This document shows positions 32,584-40,464 of a stretch of DNA of 44,803 nucleotides, piece after piece. The stretch lies in NCBI RefSeq assembly GCF_002149035.1, contig NZ_NGFP01000038.1, forward strand, positions 1 through 44,803, given 5' to 3'. This DNA comes from Streptosporangium minutum. GTDB taxonomy: Bacteria; Actinomycetota; Actinomycetes; Streptosporangiales; Streptosporangiaceae. Under the pieces are notes generated by a model. That model was not told where the DNA came from and searched no databases. It saw nothing but the letters and a program-made list of their open reading frames with translations. Numbering within the stretch: position 1 is the stretch's first letter; each line of letters opens with the position of its first letter. The position numbers and the translations under genes were made by a program.

Positions 32584-32700
32584 CCTTTCGTCGTTCACCC
32601 GATTCTGTCGGGTAGAAGGCAAGGATGCATGACAGCCGGAAAACAGGTCCGTGGCCGGAACCGACAGGGGGAACGACCTGCTGCGGGTGAGCAGGCCTTC
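32584..32700. repeat. Dispersed ~115-bp repeat, copy 1
   Basis: Aligns almost without gaps to 44353-44475. Shared blocks include CCTTTCG, ACCCGATTC, GCATG(A/G)CAGCCGG, GGAACCGA, and GGGTGAGCAGG. At the other copy the block is the leader of a small membrane-protein gene on the minus strand. Here no such gene follows, so this copy is an orphan leader. Confidence 0.6.
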
Positions 32701-32828
32701 CTGGCCCCGCGAAACCATGGGTCATGAGGTGTCGCCGATGCGCATCTGCTGCGGTACGCGGTGGTTCCGAAATACCGGAGAAACGGGCCACACCCCACAG
32801 GGATGCGTGTGCGACACGTGACCGGCAG

Positions 32829-33341
32829 TCAGTAGTAGCCCTTCTCGCCGTCGAGCAGCTCCCGGATGGCGTCCACGTGACCGGCGTGCCGGGCGGTCTC
32901 CTCGACCATGTGGATCACCATCCACCGCAGGGTCGCGGCAGCGGCACGGAAGTCCGGGTGCCGGCCCACGTCATCCAGCGAATGGGCCGCGATGATCTCG
33001 TTCGACACCGCACACTGCCGGTCGTAGTCCTCAAGGAGCTGGGCGAGCGGGATGCCTTCGACCATCATGTCGGCGTCCTCTTGCTCACCCTCGAATTGCG
33101 GACCCTCGGCCGGACGCCCCAGGAAGAGGACCTCGAACCAGCAATGCTCGGTCCAACGCAGGTGGGAGACGACACCCGCCATCGTCATGAGGGGTGAGGC
33201 CGGAAGAACGGACCGGCGGGCGTCCGCGTCGGACAGCCCTTCGCATTTCCAGTGAATGATCGAGCGCTGCATGTCGAGCCAGCCGACGAGCTGGGTCCGC
33301 TCGTCGGCCACGTAGGGAGGGCGATCACGGGGAGGGGTCAT
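32829..33341 (-). CDS. DinB/DUF664-family protein
   Basis: A 170-residue four-helix-bundle protein. The metal-site residues typical of the DinB family are visible: VVSHLRWTEHCWFEVL (His near residue 59), and near the C-terminus MVIHMVEETARHAGHVDAIRELLDG with the paired His. Members are metal-dependent, often thiol-transferase-like. The start at 33341 gives the full-length family fit. Stands alone next to the TetR gene. Confidence 0.88.
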   Translation of the reverse strand: MTPPRDRPPYVADERTQLVGWLDMQRSIIHWKCEGLSDADARRSVLPASPLMTMAGVVSHLRWTEHCWFEVLFLGRPAEGPQFEGEQEDADMMVEGIPLAQLLEDYDRQCAVSNEIIAAHSLDDVGRHPDFRAAAATLRWMVIHMVEETARHAGHVDAIRELLDGEKGYY

Positions 33342-33402
33342 GAGCGCCGACGTTACTTCAGTCGAGGTGACATCACACGGTATTTTCGGCCGGGACGGGC
33401 GG

Positions 33403-34047
33403 TCATGATCGCCCGTCTGTGGAACAGAGCTGGGCGTTCAGCGTCTGGGTGACCCACTGCTCCCAGCGCTCCCGGCGCCAGCCCCGCTCCTGCACGAACA
33501 GCAGGTACAGCTCGGGGCTGAGCAGGCCGTACAGCAGGTCGGCGGTGTATTCGACCGGGATGTCCGTACGGGCCCCGGGCTTGGTGACGAGCGCCGCGGC
33601 GGCCCGCTCCTGGACGGCGAAACGCGGGTCTTCGTCCTGCGGCCACAGTGCGGAGATCTCGGGATCGCTCGCCGCCGCGGCCTCCAGCACCTTGAGGATC
33701 GGCGCCACCCGCGCCAGGACCGCGGTCGTGCCGGCGATGTAGGCGCGCAGCATGTCCTGGGCCGTGCCGGCGGCCAGCGCTGCGACATACCACGGCCGGT
33801 CCATCGTGGCCACCGGCTCGTCGTCGCCCGCGATCGTGACGTCGACCAGCTCCTTCAGCAGGGCGCGCTTGTTGCCGAAGACGAAGTAGATCGTCTGCAC
33901 CGCGACGCCCGCCTTGTCGGCCACGTCTTGCAGGTTCGTCGCGCCGTATCCGTCCCGCACGAACAGCTCCAGTGCCGCCGCCAGGATGCGCCGGCGCGTC
34001 TCCTGCGCCTTCTGGGCTCGTTTGTTCGGTCGCTTGACATCGCTCAT
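33403..34047 (-). CDS. TetR-family regulator
   Basis: A 214-residue regulator with an HTH at residues ~18-62 (TRRRILAAALELFVRDGYGA, LQDVADKAGVAVQTIYFVFG, NKRALL). The C-terminal ligand domain is not specific to any known ligand. It is divergent from the monooxygenase-like gene at 34108; the 60-bp gap contains inverted TCTAG/CTAGA repeats (34062-34080) and CTCTAGAG (34087-34094), likely its operators. Confidence 0.9.
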   Translation of the reverse strand: MSDVKRPNKRAQKAQETRRRILAAALELFVRDGYGATNLQDVADKAGVAVQTIYFVFGNKRALLKELVDVTIAGDDEPVATMDRPWYVAALAAGTAQDMLRAYIAGTTAVLARVAPILKVLEAAAASDPEISALWPQDEDPRFAVQERAAAALVTKPGARTDIPVEYTADLLYGLLSPELYLLFVQERGWRRERWEQWVTQTLNAQLCSTDGRS

Positions 34048-34061
34048 GGTTAGAGTCTATC

Positions 34062-34094
34062 TCTAGATTCAGTTCCTAGAAGTCAACTCTAGAG
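34062..34094. promoter_or_regulatory. Putative TetR operators
   Basis: TCTAG (34062-34066) and CTAGA (34076-34080) form an inverted repeat, and CTCTAGAG (34087-34094) is a palindrome. They sit between the divergent TetR and monooxygenase-like genes in an AT-rich spacer. Binding is inferred from position. Confidence 0.45.
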
Positions 34095-34107
34095 AAGAGA
34101 TCTAGCT

Positions 34108-34398
34108 GTGTCGCTCATCAGCATCACCCGCTTCCACGCGAACCCCGCCGACGCCGAGCAGGTCCAGGACAGGCACGCCGCCCTGGTCACCGAGATCAGA
34201 GCCACGCTGCCCGGCCTCACCGAGGCCCGCCTCGGCCGGCTCGACGACGAGACCTGGGTCGGCATCTGGCGCTGGGATTCGGCCGCCAGCCTGCAGGCGG
34301 CCCGCCAGGCAGCGCCAGGAACCGCCGCGGCCACCGAGGCGTTCGCGCTGGTCCGCGACGTCACCGCGGAGGACGTCGAGGTCCTGGCCGAGCTCTGA
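34108..34398 (+). CDS. Antibiotic-biosynthesis-monooxygenase-like (ABM) protein
   Basis: A 96-residue dimeric alpha/beta-barrel-type protein (ISITRFHANPADAEQVQDRH, then ETWVGIWRWDSAASLQAARQA). The pattern fits small ABM/EthD-like proteins. The GTG start at 34108 follows GAAGAG. It is probably repressed by the divergent TetR protein and may be the first gene of the operon continuing into the damaged ABC transporter. Confidence 0.7.
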   Translation: MSLISITRFHANPADAEQVQDRHAALVTEIRATLPGLTEARLGRLDDETWVGIWRWDSAASLQAARQAAPGTAAATEAFALVRDVTAEDVEVLAEL

Positions 34399-34451
34399 CT
34401 GCCCGTCCCGGCCCCGGCGCCCGGGGCCGGGTTCCCCATCGAGGAGATGAC

Positions 34452-35444
34452 ACGATCGAGATCGAAGCGCTGACGAAGGTGTACGGCTCGGCGCAGGTCC
34501 GGGCGGTCGACGAGGTGTCACTGCACATCCCCGCCGGAACGGTCTTCGGTTTCCTGGGACCCAACGGCGCCGGCAAGACCACCACGATCAAGATGCTGGC
34601 CGGCCTGCTGACCCCCACCTCGGGCCACGTCCGGTTGGGCGGCTTCGACGCGGCCCGGCAGCGTCCGGCCGCGATGGCGCAGTTCGGGGCCGTACTGGAG
34701 GGTTCGCGCAACGTCTACTGGAGCCTGTCGGCCTGGCAGAACCTGATGTACTACCTGCTCATCGTGCTGTTCATGGGGCGCGGGCAGCTGCGTGCGGACC
34801 TGCTGCTGCCGGTGCTGCTCGGCATGGTGGCGCTGACCTTCATCCATGAGCAGGTCAACCGGGTGTTCTGGAGCTATCTGGGTGACATCCAGTCCGGGGT
34901 GCTGGAACAGACCTACCTGACCCCGCTGCCGTCGGCCGCGAGCATCCTCGGCCGCCAGGGCGCCGCCGTGATCTCGGCTCTGCCCACCGCGCTGGCCGTC
35001 CTGGCCACCGGCGCCACCGCCGTCACCGTCCAGGGCGGGCAGGTGCCCTTCGACATGCAGGTGATCGTGCCGCTGGCCGCCATCGCGGTGGGCACCTGCG
35101 GGCTGGCCCTGATCCTCTCCGGCCTGACCTTGGTGTTCAAGCGCATCGAGATCATCACGCAGCTGTCGGTGGCCGTCTACGCGATCGCCGGCGGCACTCT
35201 GGTCCCGCTGGCCGCCATGCCCGATGCGATCGCTCTCATCAGCCGGCTGGTCGTTCCCATCGCACCCGGCATCGAGGCGATGCGCGACATCCTGCTCGGC
35301 GGGCACTCCCTGTTCGCGTTGCCGACCGGCTGGGGTGTCGGCTGGCTGCTGGCCCAGCCGCTGCTCATCGCGGCCGCCGGGGTGGTCGCCTTCAACCGGC
35401 TCGAACGCCTGGCCAGGCACCGCGGCACCCTCGGCCGCTACTAG
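34452..35444 (+). pseudogene. Truncated ABC ATPase fused in frame to ABC-2 permease
   Basis: The frame begins ... IEIEALTKVYGSAQVRAVDE, with Walker A GPNGAGKTTT near residue 36 and the Q-loop AVLEGSRNVYWSLSAWQN. It then jumps directly into a permease (LLIVLFMGRGQLRADLLLPV onward, about 230 residues with six hydrophobic segments). The ABC signature LSGGQ, Walker B and switch histidine are absent. The expected ATG before IEIEAL reads ACG (34452-34454), 6 nt after GAGGAG; the first standard in-frame start is GTG 34479. The pattern suggests an in-frame deletion joining two genes, that is, a non-functional or drastically altered transporter. Confidence 0.72.
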
Positions 35445-35467
35445 CAACCACCGGGAGAGCGACTGAC

Positions 35468-35639
35468 GTGAACGTGTTCCTGTGGGTCCTGCAGGCCGTC
35501 CTGGCCACCGTCTTCGGCCTGGCCGGGGTCATGGCGTTCCACCCAGCCCGAGGAGCCGTCAGCCGTCGCCGTCAATGCGGTACTGCTCGCACCGGCCGCT
35601 GTCATCGCCTGGGGCCGCTTCGGCCCTTACGTCTTCTGA
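35468..35639 (+). pseudogene. DoxX-family gene remnant
   Basis: The start (GTG 35468, MNVFLWVLQAVLATVFGLAG) matches the first helix of DoxX-like membrane proteins. After about 24 codons the frame is lost, and another frame encodes VAVNAVLLAPAAVIAWGRFG then PYVF and a stop at 35639, the typical end of the same family. The middle helices (about 60-70 residues) are missing. It is an internal deletion with a frame change, next to the fused ABC gene. Confidence 0.68.
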
Positions 35640-35838
35640 CCCTCCATCCCGCTTTCGCGGTCGTGAACGCCTCGGGGCGGGTCGTCAGCTCAGGCGGGAG
35701 GGAGCCGCCGATGTGGACCACGGCGTCCGAGGACATCGGTCACTGCTCAAGCCTGCGACCGATATGACATACCCCGACCCGAACATCCCGCCAAACAGCG
35801 CGACACCCTCAACCGCCGCGGCAAACCTGGAGATCACC

Positions 35839-36309
35839 ATGACAGCGCACAGCGTGTCCCTGCGACCAGTCGGCCAGGTCGTGGGCGGTCGGAGCGAGAT
35901 GTTCGAAGACGACTGGCACGACATTCGAGCCGTGATCCGGCTGGACGGCGAATCCTTCACCGCCTCGGCGGTGCTCGGCCTGGAGCACTTCTCCCACCTG
36001 GAGGTCGTCTTCCTCTTCGACCGGATCAACCCGGCCACCGTGCACAGTCAGCCCCGTCCGCCGAGGGGGAACCCGAGCGCGGCGCCCGTGGGGGTTTTCG
36101 CCCACCGCGGGCCCTACCGGCCCAACCGCCTTGGTGTCTCCCGCTGCCGGCTGCTCGCCGTGGACGGCCTGGACCTGCACGTCGCTGACCTGGACGCGCT
36201 GTCAGGCACACCGATCCTGGACATCAAGCCCTACCTGGTCGAGTTCGGCCCCCGCCATCCGGTCATTCAGCCAACCTGGGCCACCGAACTCATGAGCGGC
36301 TATTACTGA
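35839..36309 (+). CDS. trmO: TrmO/TsaA-like tRNA methyltransferase
   Basis: A 156-residue protein with the TsaA/TrmO fold: DDWHDIRAVIRLD, LEHFSHLEVVFLFDRI, GVFAHRGPYRPNRLGVSRCRL and the signature LSGTPILDIKPYL. TrmO methylates N6 of t6A37 in some tRNAs. At about 156 residues it is the short form, without the C-terminal extension of E. coli TrmO. ATG 35839 follows TGGAG. Other short TsaA-like proteins have uncertain substrates, so the activity is inferred. Confidence 0.8.
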   Translation: MTAHSVSLRPVGQVVGGRSEMFEDDWHDIRAVIRLDGESFTASAVLGLEHFSHLEVVFLFDRINPATVHSQPRPPRGNPSAAPVGVFAHRGPYRPNRLGVSRCRLLAVDGLDLHVADLDALSGTPILDIKPYLVEFGPRHPVIQPTWATELMSGYY

Positions 36310-36571
36310 GGGCTCCACCCGACGGCTGCTCCAGAGCGCCCGGCCGCGCAACCTCGGCAGTGCCGCTGAACGGCAGGCGCTTGGCGGCGTCCAGTCGCAC
36401 CTCGCCGTAGAAGATGACGCTGTTGGCGCCGTTGGAGGACTCCACCACGTCGAGCCACTCCTGGATCACCCGCTGCAGTACTTGTATGGTGTCGGCGCCT
36501 TCCACGCACGCCCCCCGCGACGTGCCGCCATGGTTACGGACCGAACCATGGCGGCGTCCCACGGGCATCGG
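36310..36571 (-). other. Possible gene remnant between trmO and reductase
   Basis: On the minus strand about 70 codons (around 36500 to 36290) look coding (DTIQVLQRVIQEWLDVVESS, GANSVIFYGEVRLDAAKRLP), but the upstream part is not protein-like and no ribosome-binding site is visible. It overlaps the trmO end. It may be the tail of a lost gene; the family is not recognised. Confidence 0.25.
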
Positions 36572-37117
36572 TCAGCCGGCGTCCGGCACGTAGGTCAGGT
36601 TGAGCACGCCGGTCTGGAATGTTTCGGACTTCACCAGCTTCAACGGGTGGGTCGGGGTGTCCTCGAACAGCCGCCGGCCATGCCCGACGGCGATCGGGTG
36701 GACGAGCAGGTTCAGCTCGTCGAGGAGCCCGTTGGCGAGAAGCCACCGCACGGTCGTCGCGGAGCCGGACATCTGGATGTCGCCGTCGGTCTGCTCCTTG
36801 ATCTCGCGCAGTCTGGCCACGACGTCACCGGAGACGACGGTGGTGTTGTTCCAGTCCGCCTTCTCCAGGGTGTTCGACACGACGTACTTCTGGGCATTGT
36901 TGATGAACTTGGCGAAGTCTTCGTCCATGTCCGCCGTCGGCCAGTACGCCGACCACTCCTCGTACAGCTTGCGGCCCATCAGGAACGCCGCCGCGTTCTG
37001 CACGCCCGCCTCGACTGCGGCGCCCATCTCGTCGTTGAAATACGGGAAATGCCACTGGTCCGGTGACTCGGTCACGCCGTCCAGCGAGATGAAGAAGTTG
37101 GAGACGATCTTAGCCAT
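36572..37117 (-). CDS. RibD/DHFR-family reductase
   Basis: A 181-residue dihydrofolate-reductase-like (RibD C-terminal) protein: FFISLDGVTESPDQWHFPYF at the start, LMGRKLYEEWSAYW, KYVVSNTLEKADWNNTTVV, and DIQMSGSATTVRWLL with LLDELNLLVHPIAVGHGRRLF. Members reduce pyrimidine or pterin-like substrates with NADPH; the substrate here is unknown. GGAGC lies before ATG 37117. It is probably monocistronic. Confidence 0.9.
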   Translation of the reverse strand: MAKIVSNFFISLDGVTESPDQWHFPYFNDEMGAAVEAGVQNAAAFLMGRKLYEEWSAYWPTADMDEDFAKFINNAQKYVVSNTLEKADWNNTTVVSGDVVARLREIKEQTDGDIQMSGSATTVRWLLANGLLDELNLLVHPIAVGHGRRLFEDTPTHPLKLVKSETFQTGVLNLTYVPDAG

Positions 37118-37427
37118 TGCTCTGCTCCTTTTTCGTTGGGGTTACGAGGAGTGGCCCACGATCACGGCCCGGTCCGACCGGTTTCCTCACGACGACCTCC
37201 TCGGTCAGTACCGACAGCGGGGGAGGAGCGAGCCGGTCGGCGTGCTCCGCGTCGCATCCGACTCCAGCGCTCCGAACCGGCACCCGTCGTGCGTACGACG
37301 GGCTCCGGGCCGGCACCCGTCGTGCGTACGACGGCCGCGCGGCACCGTGTCCTGGGTGCCGATGCCGGCCGCGAGACCCTCCACCATGACGATGGCCGCG
37401 ACTGGGAGGCTAGGTGGGAACAAGTGT
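37118..37427. other. Non-coding gap with twin palindromes
   Basis: About 310 bp between the reductase start and the AraC gene end. It contains two 25-bp direct repeats (37277-37301 and 37310-37334), each with a perfect palindrome, described separately. No gene is seen. Confidence 0.5.
37284..37334. promoter_or_regulatory. Twin palindromic operators
   Basis: CCGTCGT-GCGT-ACGACGG occurs at 37284-37301 and again at 37317-37334, 33 bp apart (three helical turns), each with perfect 7-bp arms. The site is 170-220 bp upstream of the reductase gene. It is a strong dyad operator; the cognate regulator is not identified. Confidence 0.6.
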
Positions 37428-38129
37428 TCAGGTCTTGTACAGAAGCGACAGCGGCTCCAACGGATCCCGATCGCTCAACTGCGTGGCGGTCCGCCCGATA
37501 TAACGGGTCAGCGACCGTGCCAGGTGCGGTTGGTCGAAGTATCCGAGCCGGTGGGTCACGTCGCGGGCCGGCACGCCCTCCAGGATCAGGACCGCCGCCT
37601 GCCTGGCACGATCGATCTGCCGGATGGCACCGCGAGTAAGTCCGGTCACCGCCACGAAGCGCCGCTGGACGGTGCGGTCGGACACGTCCGGCGACGCGCC
37701 GCGGAGCGCCGCGGCAACGATCGGGTCGCACTCCAGAACCCCCTCGCGCACCATCCGCCGTACGAACACCTCGGCATTGTCATAGCCGGGAAGGCGCCAG
37801 GCGGAACCCTTCAGCCAGAACGATCCGCGCGTCGCGTCGGGGATCTCCGCGGAACCGTCGACGAGCCGGCTGATCGGAAGATGGGGCATCGAAGTGCCGA
37901 GTGCGAAGCTGATCCCGAAGAACGTGGCGTCTTCGGGAACGGGGGCCGGACTCGCCCTCGACCCCGGCCCTTGAACAGCGGCGCTGACCTGACCACGGTG
38001 CTCCCAGAAGACCAGATCCCAATGGGCTGTCGCAATCGACGTCATCCGGTCGACGTCATGGCTGCTGCTCCGCCACACCCGCTCGATGTACGGCGAATCG
38101 GACGGCCGGCTTTCGACCTCCAGGCCCAT
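37428..38129 (-). CDS. AraC-family regulator
   Basis: A 233-residue regulator with a C-terminal double HTH (TVQRRFVAVTGLTRGAIRQI, RARQAAVLILEGVPARDVTH, LGYFDQPHLARSLTRYIG) and an N-terminal sensing domain (MTSIATAHWDLVFWEHRGQV). ATG 38129 is chosen because AGGGGGA precedes it by about 9 nt; ATG 38138 is possible. Upstream lies a perfect 31-bp tandem duplication (38206-38267), a plausible autoregulatory site. Confidence 0.88.
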   Translation of the reverse strand: MGLEVESRPSDSPYIERVWRSSSHDVDRMTSIATAHWDLVFWEHRGQVSAAVQGPGSRASPAPVPEDATFFGISFALGTSMPHLPISRLVDGSAEIPDATRGSFWLKGSAWRLPGYDNAEVFVRRMVREGVLECDPIVAAALRGASPDVSDRTVQRRFVAVTGLTRGAIRQIDRARQAAVLILEGVPARDVTHRLGYFDQPHLARSLTRYIGRTATQLSDRDPLEPLSLLYKT

Positions 38130-38205
38130 CCGGGTCATTCCCCCTCGCCCCATTGGCGCTATTGGCGGCACTGAGCAGGAAGTGTGGCACGGGACCCGGT
38201 AAAAC

Positions 38206-38267
38206 GTCGTGTCATCTGGTGAGCGGCGGCGAATGAGTCGTGTCATCTGGTGAGCGGCGGCGAATGA
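38206..38267. repeat. 31-bp perfect tandem duplication
   Basis: Bases 38206-38236 and 38237-38267 are identical (start GTCGTGTCATCTGGTGAGCG). It lies 75-140 bp upstream of the AraC start, where AraC-type proteins often bind direct repeats. Confidence 0.85.
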
Positions 38268-38479
38268 GAGGGGCGGCGCCGGCGGCGAAGGAGCCGAAAC
38301 AGTCGTGATCGTCGACCTCCCGGCCTGCCCGACGACACCACCGACCCACACCGCTGCATCTGGCGGCCGATCCCCGCTGGGACGCCCCCGCACGGCGGCC
38401 CGGATCGCATCCCCGATCACCCCGCAGGTGACGAAAACTCCCCGGAGGCGGTCCCCGTACCTGGGGTAGCGTGCCCGCC

Positions 38480-39184
38480 ATGACCGACTTCATCTCTCTC
38501 CCCTTCTACGACCTGTTCCACGAGAACGGGCACATACCGGGGGTCCGTGCGAAACTTCCCCCGCTTCTGGCCGGGGTACGGCGGAGCATCCTGGAGATCG
38601 GTGCGGGAACCGGCCTGATCACCACGTCGCTGGCCGACTGGACACCGGCCGAGATCTTCGCGCTGGAGCCCTCGCCCGGTATGCGCGGGATGTTGCTGTC
38701 CCGGCTGAGCACGCGCCCGGAGCTGCTGCGGCGCGTGACCGTGCTTCCCTGTGACGCGCTGAACGTCGATCTGGATGAGCCGGTTGAAGCCATGGTGATG
38801 ATCAATGTGATGTACGCCCTGGAGCCGGACTACCGCAAGCGGCTCTGGCCGGTGCTGGCGGCCCAGCTGGAACCTGGCGGCCTGCTGGTCTTCACCTGGC
38901 GCGATGGCGGCCCCCCGGCGCCGCATCATCTCCAGGAGTTGGAGTCGCGGCAGGTAGGCCGCCATACCTACACGGTCCTGTCGGAGGTCATCGAGTCGAG
39001 CGAAGAGGCGGCCAAGGTCCGCTACCTCTATCGGATCACCGAGGACGACAAGGTGATCAGCGAGGAGGAGATCGTCGGCTCCGCCTACCGTCCCGTGTGG
39101 AAGACGATCGAAGGGGAGCTCGTCAGGGCGGGTTTCGTCCAGGTCGACGCGCCCGAAGGCTTTCTCGCCTGGCGGCTCGCCTGA
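38480..39184 (+). CDS. SAM-dependent methyltransferase
   Basis: A 234-residue class I methyltransferase. Motif I is ILEIGAGTGLITTSL (residues ~37-51), an acidic post-strand residue is in FALEPSPGM, and motif LEPGGLLVFTWRDGG is near residue 135. The substrate is unknown. No ribosome-binding site is seen; TAGCGT ends 7 nt before ATG 38480, so a leaderless message is likely. Confidence 0.85.
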   Translation: MTDFISLPFYDLFHENGHIPGVRAKLPPLLAGVRRSILEIGAGTGLITTSLADWTPAEIFALEPSPGMRGMLLSRLSTRPELLRRVTVLPCDALNVDLDEPVEAMVMINVMYALEPDYRKRLWPVLAAQLEPGGLLVFTWRDGGPPAPHHLQELESRQVGRHTYTVLSEVIESSEEAAKVRYLYRITEDDKVISEEEIVGSAYRPVWKTIEGELVRAGFVQVDAPEGFLAWRLA

Positions 39185-39285
39185 GGTCAGGCGCAAGGGG
39201 AGCCGCTGCCGCTCCCTCCTGCGGGGGAGGCGCCTCCCCCGCTTTCGGGAGTGATGCCCGGTGTGCGGCCTCTACGGTCGCAGTC

Positions 39286-39738
39286 ATGGTTGATTCTGAT
39301 CGTCCACGCCGCTGGCCGGCGTACGCGGTGGCGGTGCTGTTCCTCGGTTACGCCGCGGGGAAGGCCGTCTTCGCCCTGCAGGCCCGGCTCGGGTTCCCGG
39401 GCGGCCCGCCCGTGACGGCCGCCGAGACCGGAAGCTACTTCATGGACGCGGCCACCGCACAGTGGCTCGCGACCGCGTCCGGCGTATTGGGGGCGTGCGT
39501 CGTCATCGCCACGGTCACCGCGCTGGGGCACAGAGTGCCGAGAACGTTGATGCTGCTGGTACTGGCCGGGATGCTGCTGGCCGTCGGCGGCGGCGCGGGC
39601 ATCATGGTCGTGGACGGGTTCGTCGGTATCGGCGTGGGCTGGCAGTGGTACCACGGAGTCCTCGGAATCCTCGTGATCGGGCTGTTCCTGGAGACGGTCC
39701 GGTCCTACGCGGCGGCGACGCGACGTGTCACGAGCTGA
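39286..39738 (+). CDS. Small membrane protein, four helices
   Basis: A 150-residue protein with about four membrane segments (YAVAVLFLGYAAGKAVFAL, ATASGVLGACVVIATVTAL, LMLLVLAGMLLAVGGGAGIM, WYHGVLGILVIGLFLETV). TACGGT ends 7 nt before ATG 39286, again suggesting a leaderless start. It overlaps the next, similar-looking membrane protein by 14 nt. Function unknown. Confidence 0.75.
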   Translation: MVDSDRPRRWPAYAVAVLFLGYAAGKAVFALQARLGFPGGPPVTAAETGSYFMDAATAQWLATASGVLGACVVIATVTALGHRVPRTLMLLVLAGMLLAVGGGAGIMVVDGFVGIGVGWQWYHGVLGILVIGLFLETVRSYAAATRRVTS

Positions 39739-40234
39739 TCGGGCGCGGTTGGGCGCGTACGGGGCGGCGGCGTGCGCCGCGGCCTATGGATCGATGAAGC
39801 TCGCCCAGGCGTTGGGGGCCAACGCGCTGGCCGACAAGGACCCACTACCCCCGGAGCTGCGCGAACGGCTGCTCGCACGTGATCCCTTGTTCGTGGCGAG
39901 CCACTGGTTGCTGGCCGGTGCCGCGGTGGTCGGTGTCATCGTCGCGCTGGCCACCGTACGGCCCTGGGGAGCGGCCGTCCCACGCCGGCTGCTGCTCGTG
40001 ATCCCCTGGACACTGGGAATCTTCATGATCGCCCGATCGATCGGGGTGGTGGGGTTCGGCTTCGTCGGCGACACGCTGCTGCTGACCGGAGTCCACCCGC
40101 CACCGGCCGAGCACGCCGCGCTGGCCCGCGACCTGGCGCGCTGGGATCTGCTGCTGTGGTCGCCGTTCTTCCTGCTCTGGGGTACGTGCTGGACGATGGC
40201 GGGATGGCGACTGGGCAGGCGCGGCGAGAAGTAG
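39725..40234 (+). CDS. Membrane protein, DUF3995-like
   Basis: A 169-residue protein with about four membrane segments (GAYGAAACAAAYGSMKLAQA, SHWLLAGAAVVGVIVALATV, LLLVIPWTLGIFMIARSIGV, LLLWSPFFLLWGTCWTMAGW) and an Arg/Glu-rich loop. The layout resembles DUF3995-type proteins, with low certainty. GTG 39725 lies inside the end of the previous gene, so the two are coupled. Confidence 0.7.
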   Translation: MSRADRARLGAYGAAACAAAYGSMKLAQALGANALADKDPLPPELRERLLARDPLFVASHWLLAGAAVVGVIVALATVRPWGAAVPRRLLLVIPWTLGIFMIARSIGVVGFGFVGDTLLLTGVHPPPAEHAALARDLARWDLLLWSPFFLLWGTCWTMAGWRLGRRGEK

Positions 40235-40259
40235 CACCGCCGGCCCTGCCTGTCCCGAT

Positions 40260-40343
40260 CAGTCCCACCTGGGCCGACCTGCGCGACCGGTCTCCCTGGA
40301 ACCGCATGCTACGGCGGTGAACCGTGACCCGGAACCGCAACCC
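40260..40343. repeat. Diverged copy of the tRNA-Ser-associated arm repeat
   Basis: About 84 bp resembling 43029-43100 and 43968-44039: CAGTCCCACCTGG, a middle CTGGAAC block, ACGGCGGT, and AACCGTGACCC/AACCGCAACCC (13-bp spacing). No tRNA-Ser fragment precedes it. It may be the relic of an older integration end. Confidence 0.5.
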
Positions 40344-40464
40344 GATGATCAGTCACAGCCACCGGCTGTGGATCGGGTGGGCCGGCCCGGCCGGTACAGG
40401 TAGTCGATCCCGCCCATGGTGATCGTGTCAGTCGTCCCTGAGAACACGATCGGGTGGCTGCGGC

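Larger units (their letters stand above)
32380..32828. other. Non-coding region with two kinds of repeat
   Basis: About 450 bp without a convincing gene. It holds a 9-bp tandem repeat (32447-32500) and a copy of a dispersed ~115-bp repeat (32584-32700), described separately. Frames through it are repeat-driven. Confidence 0.55.
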
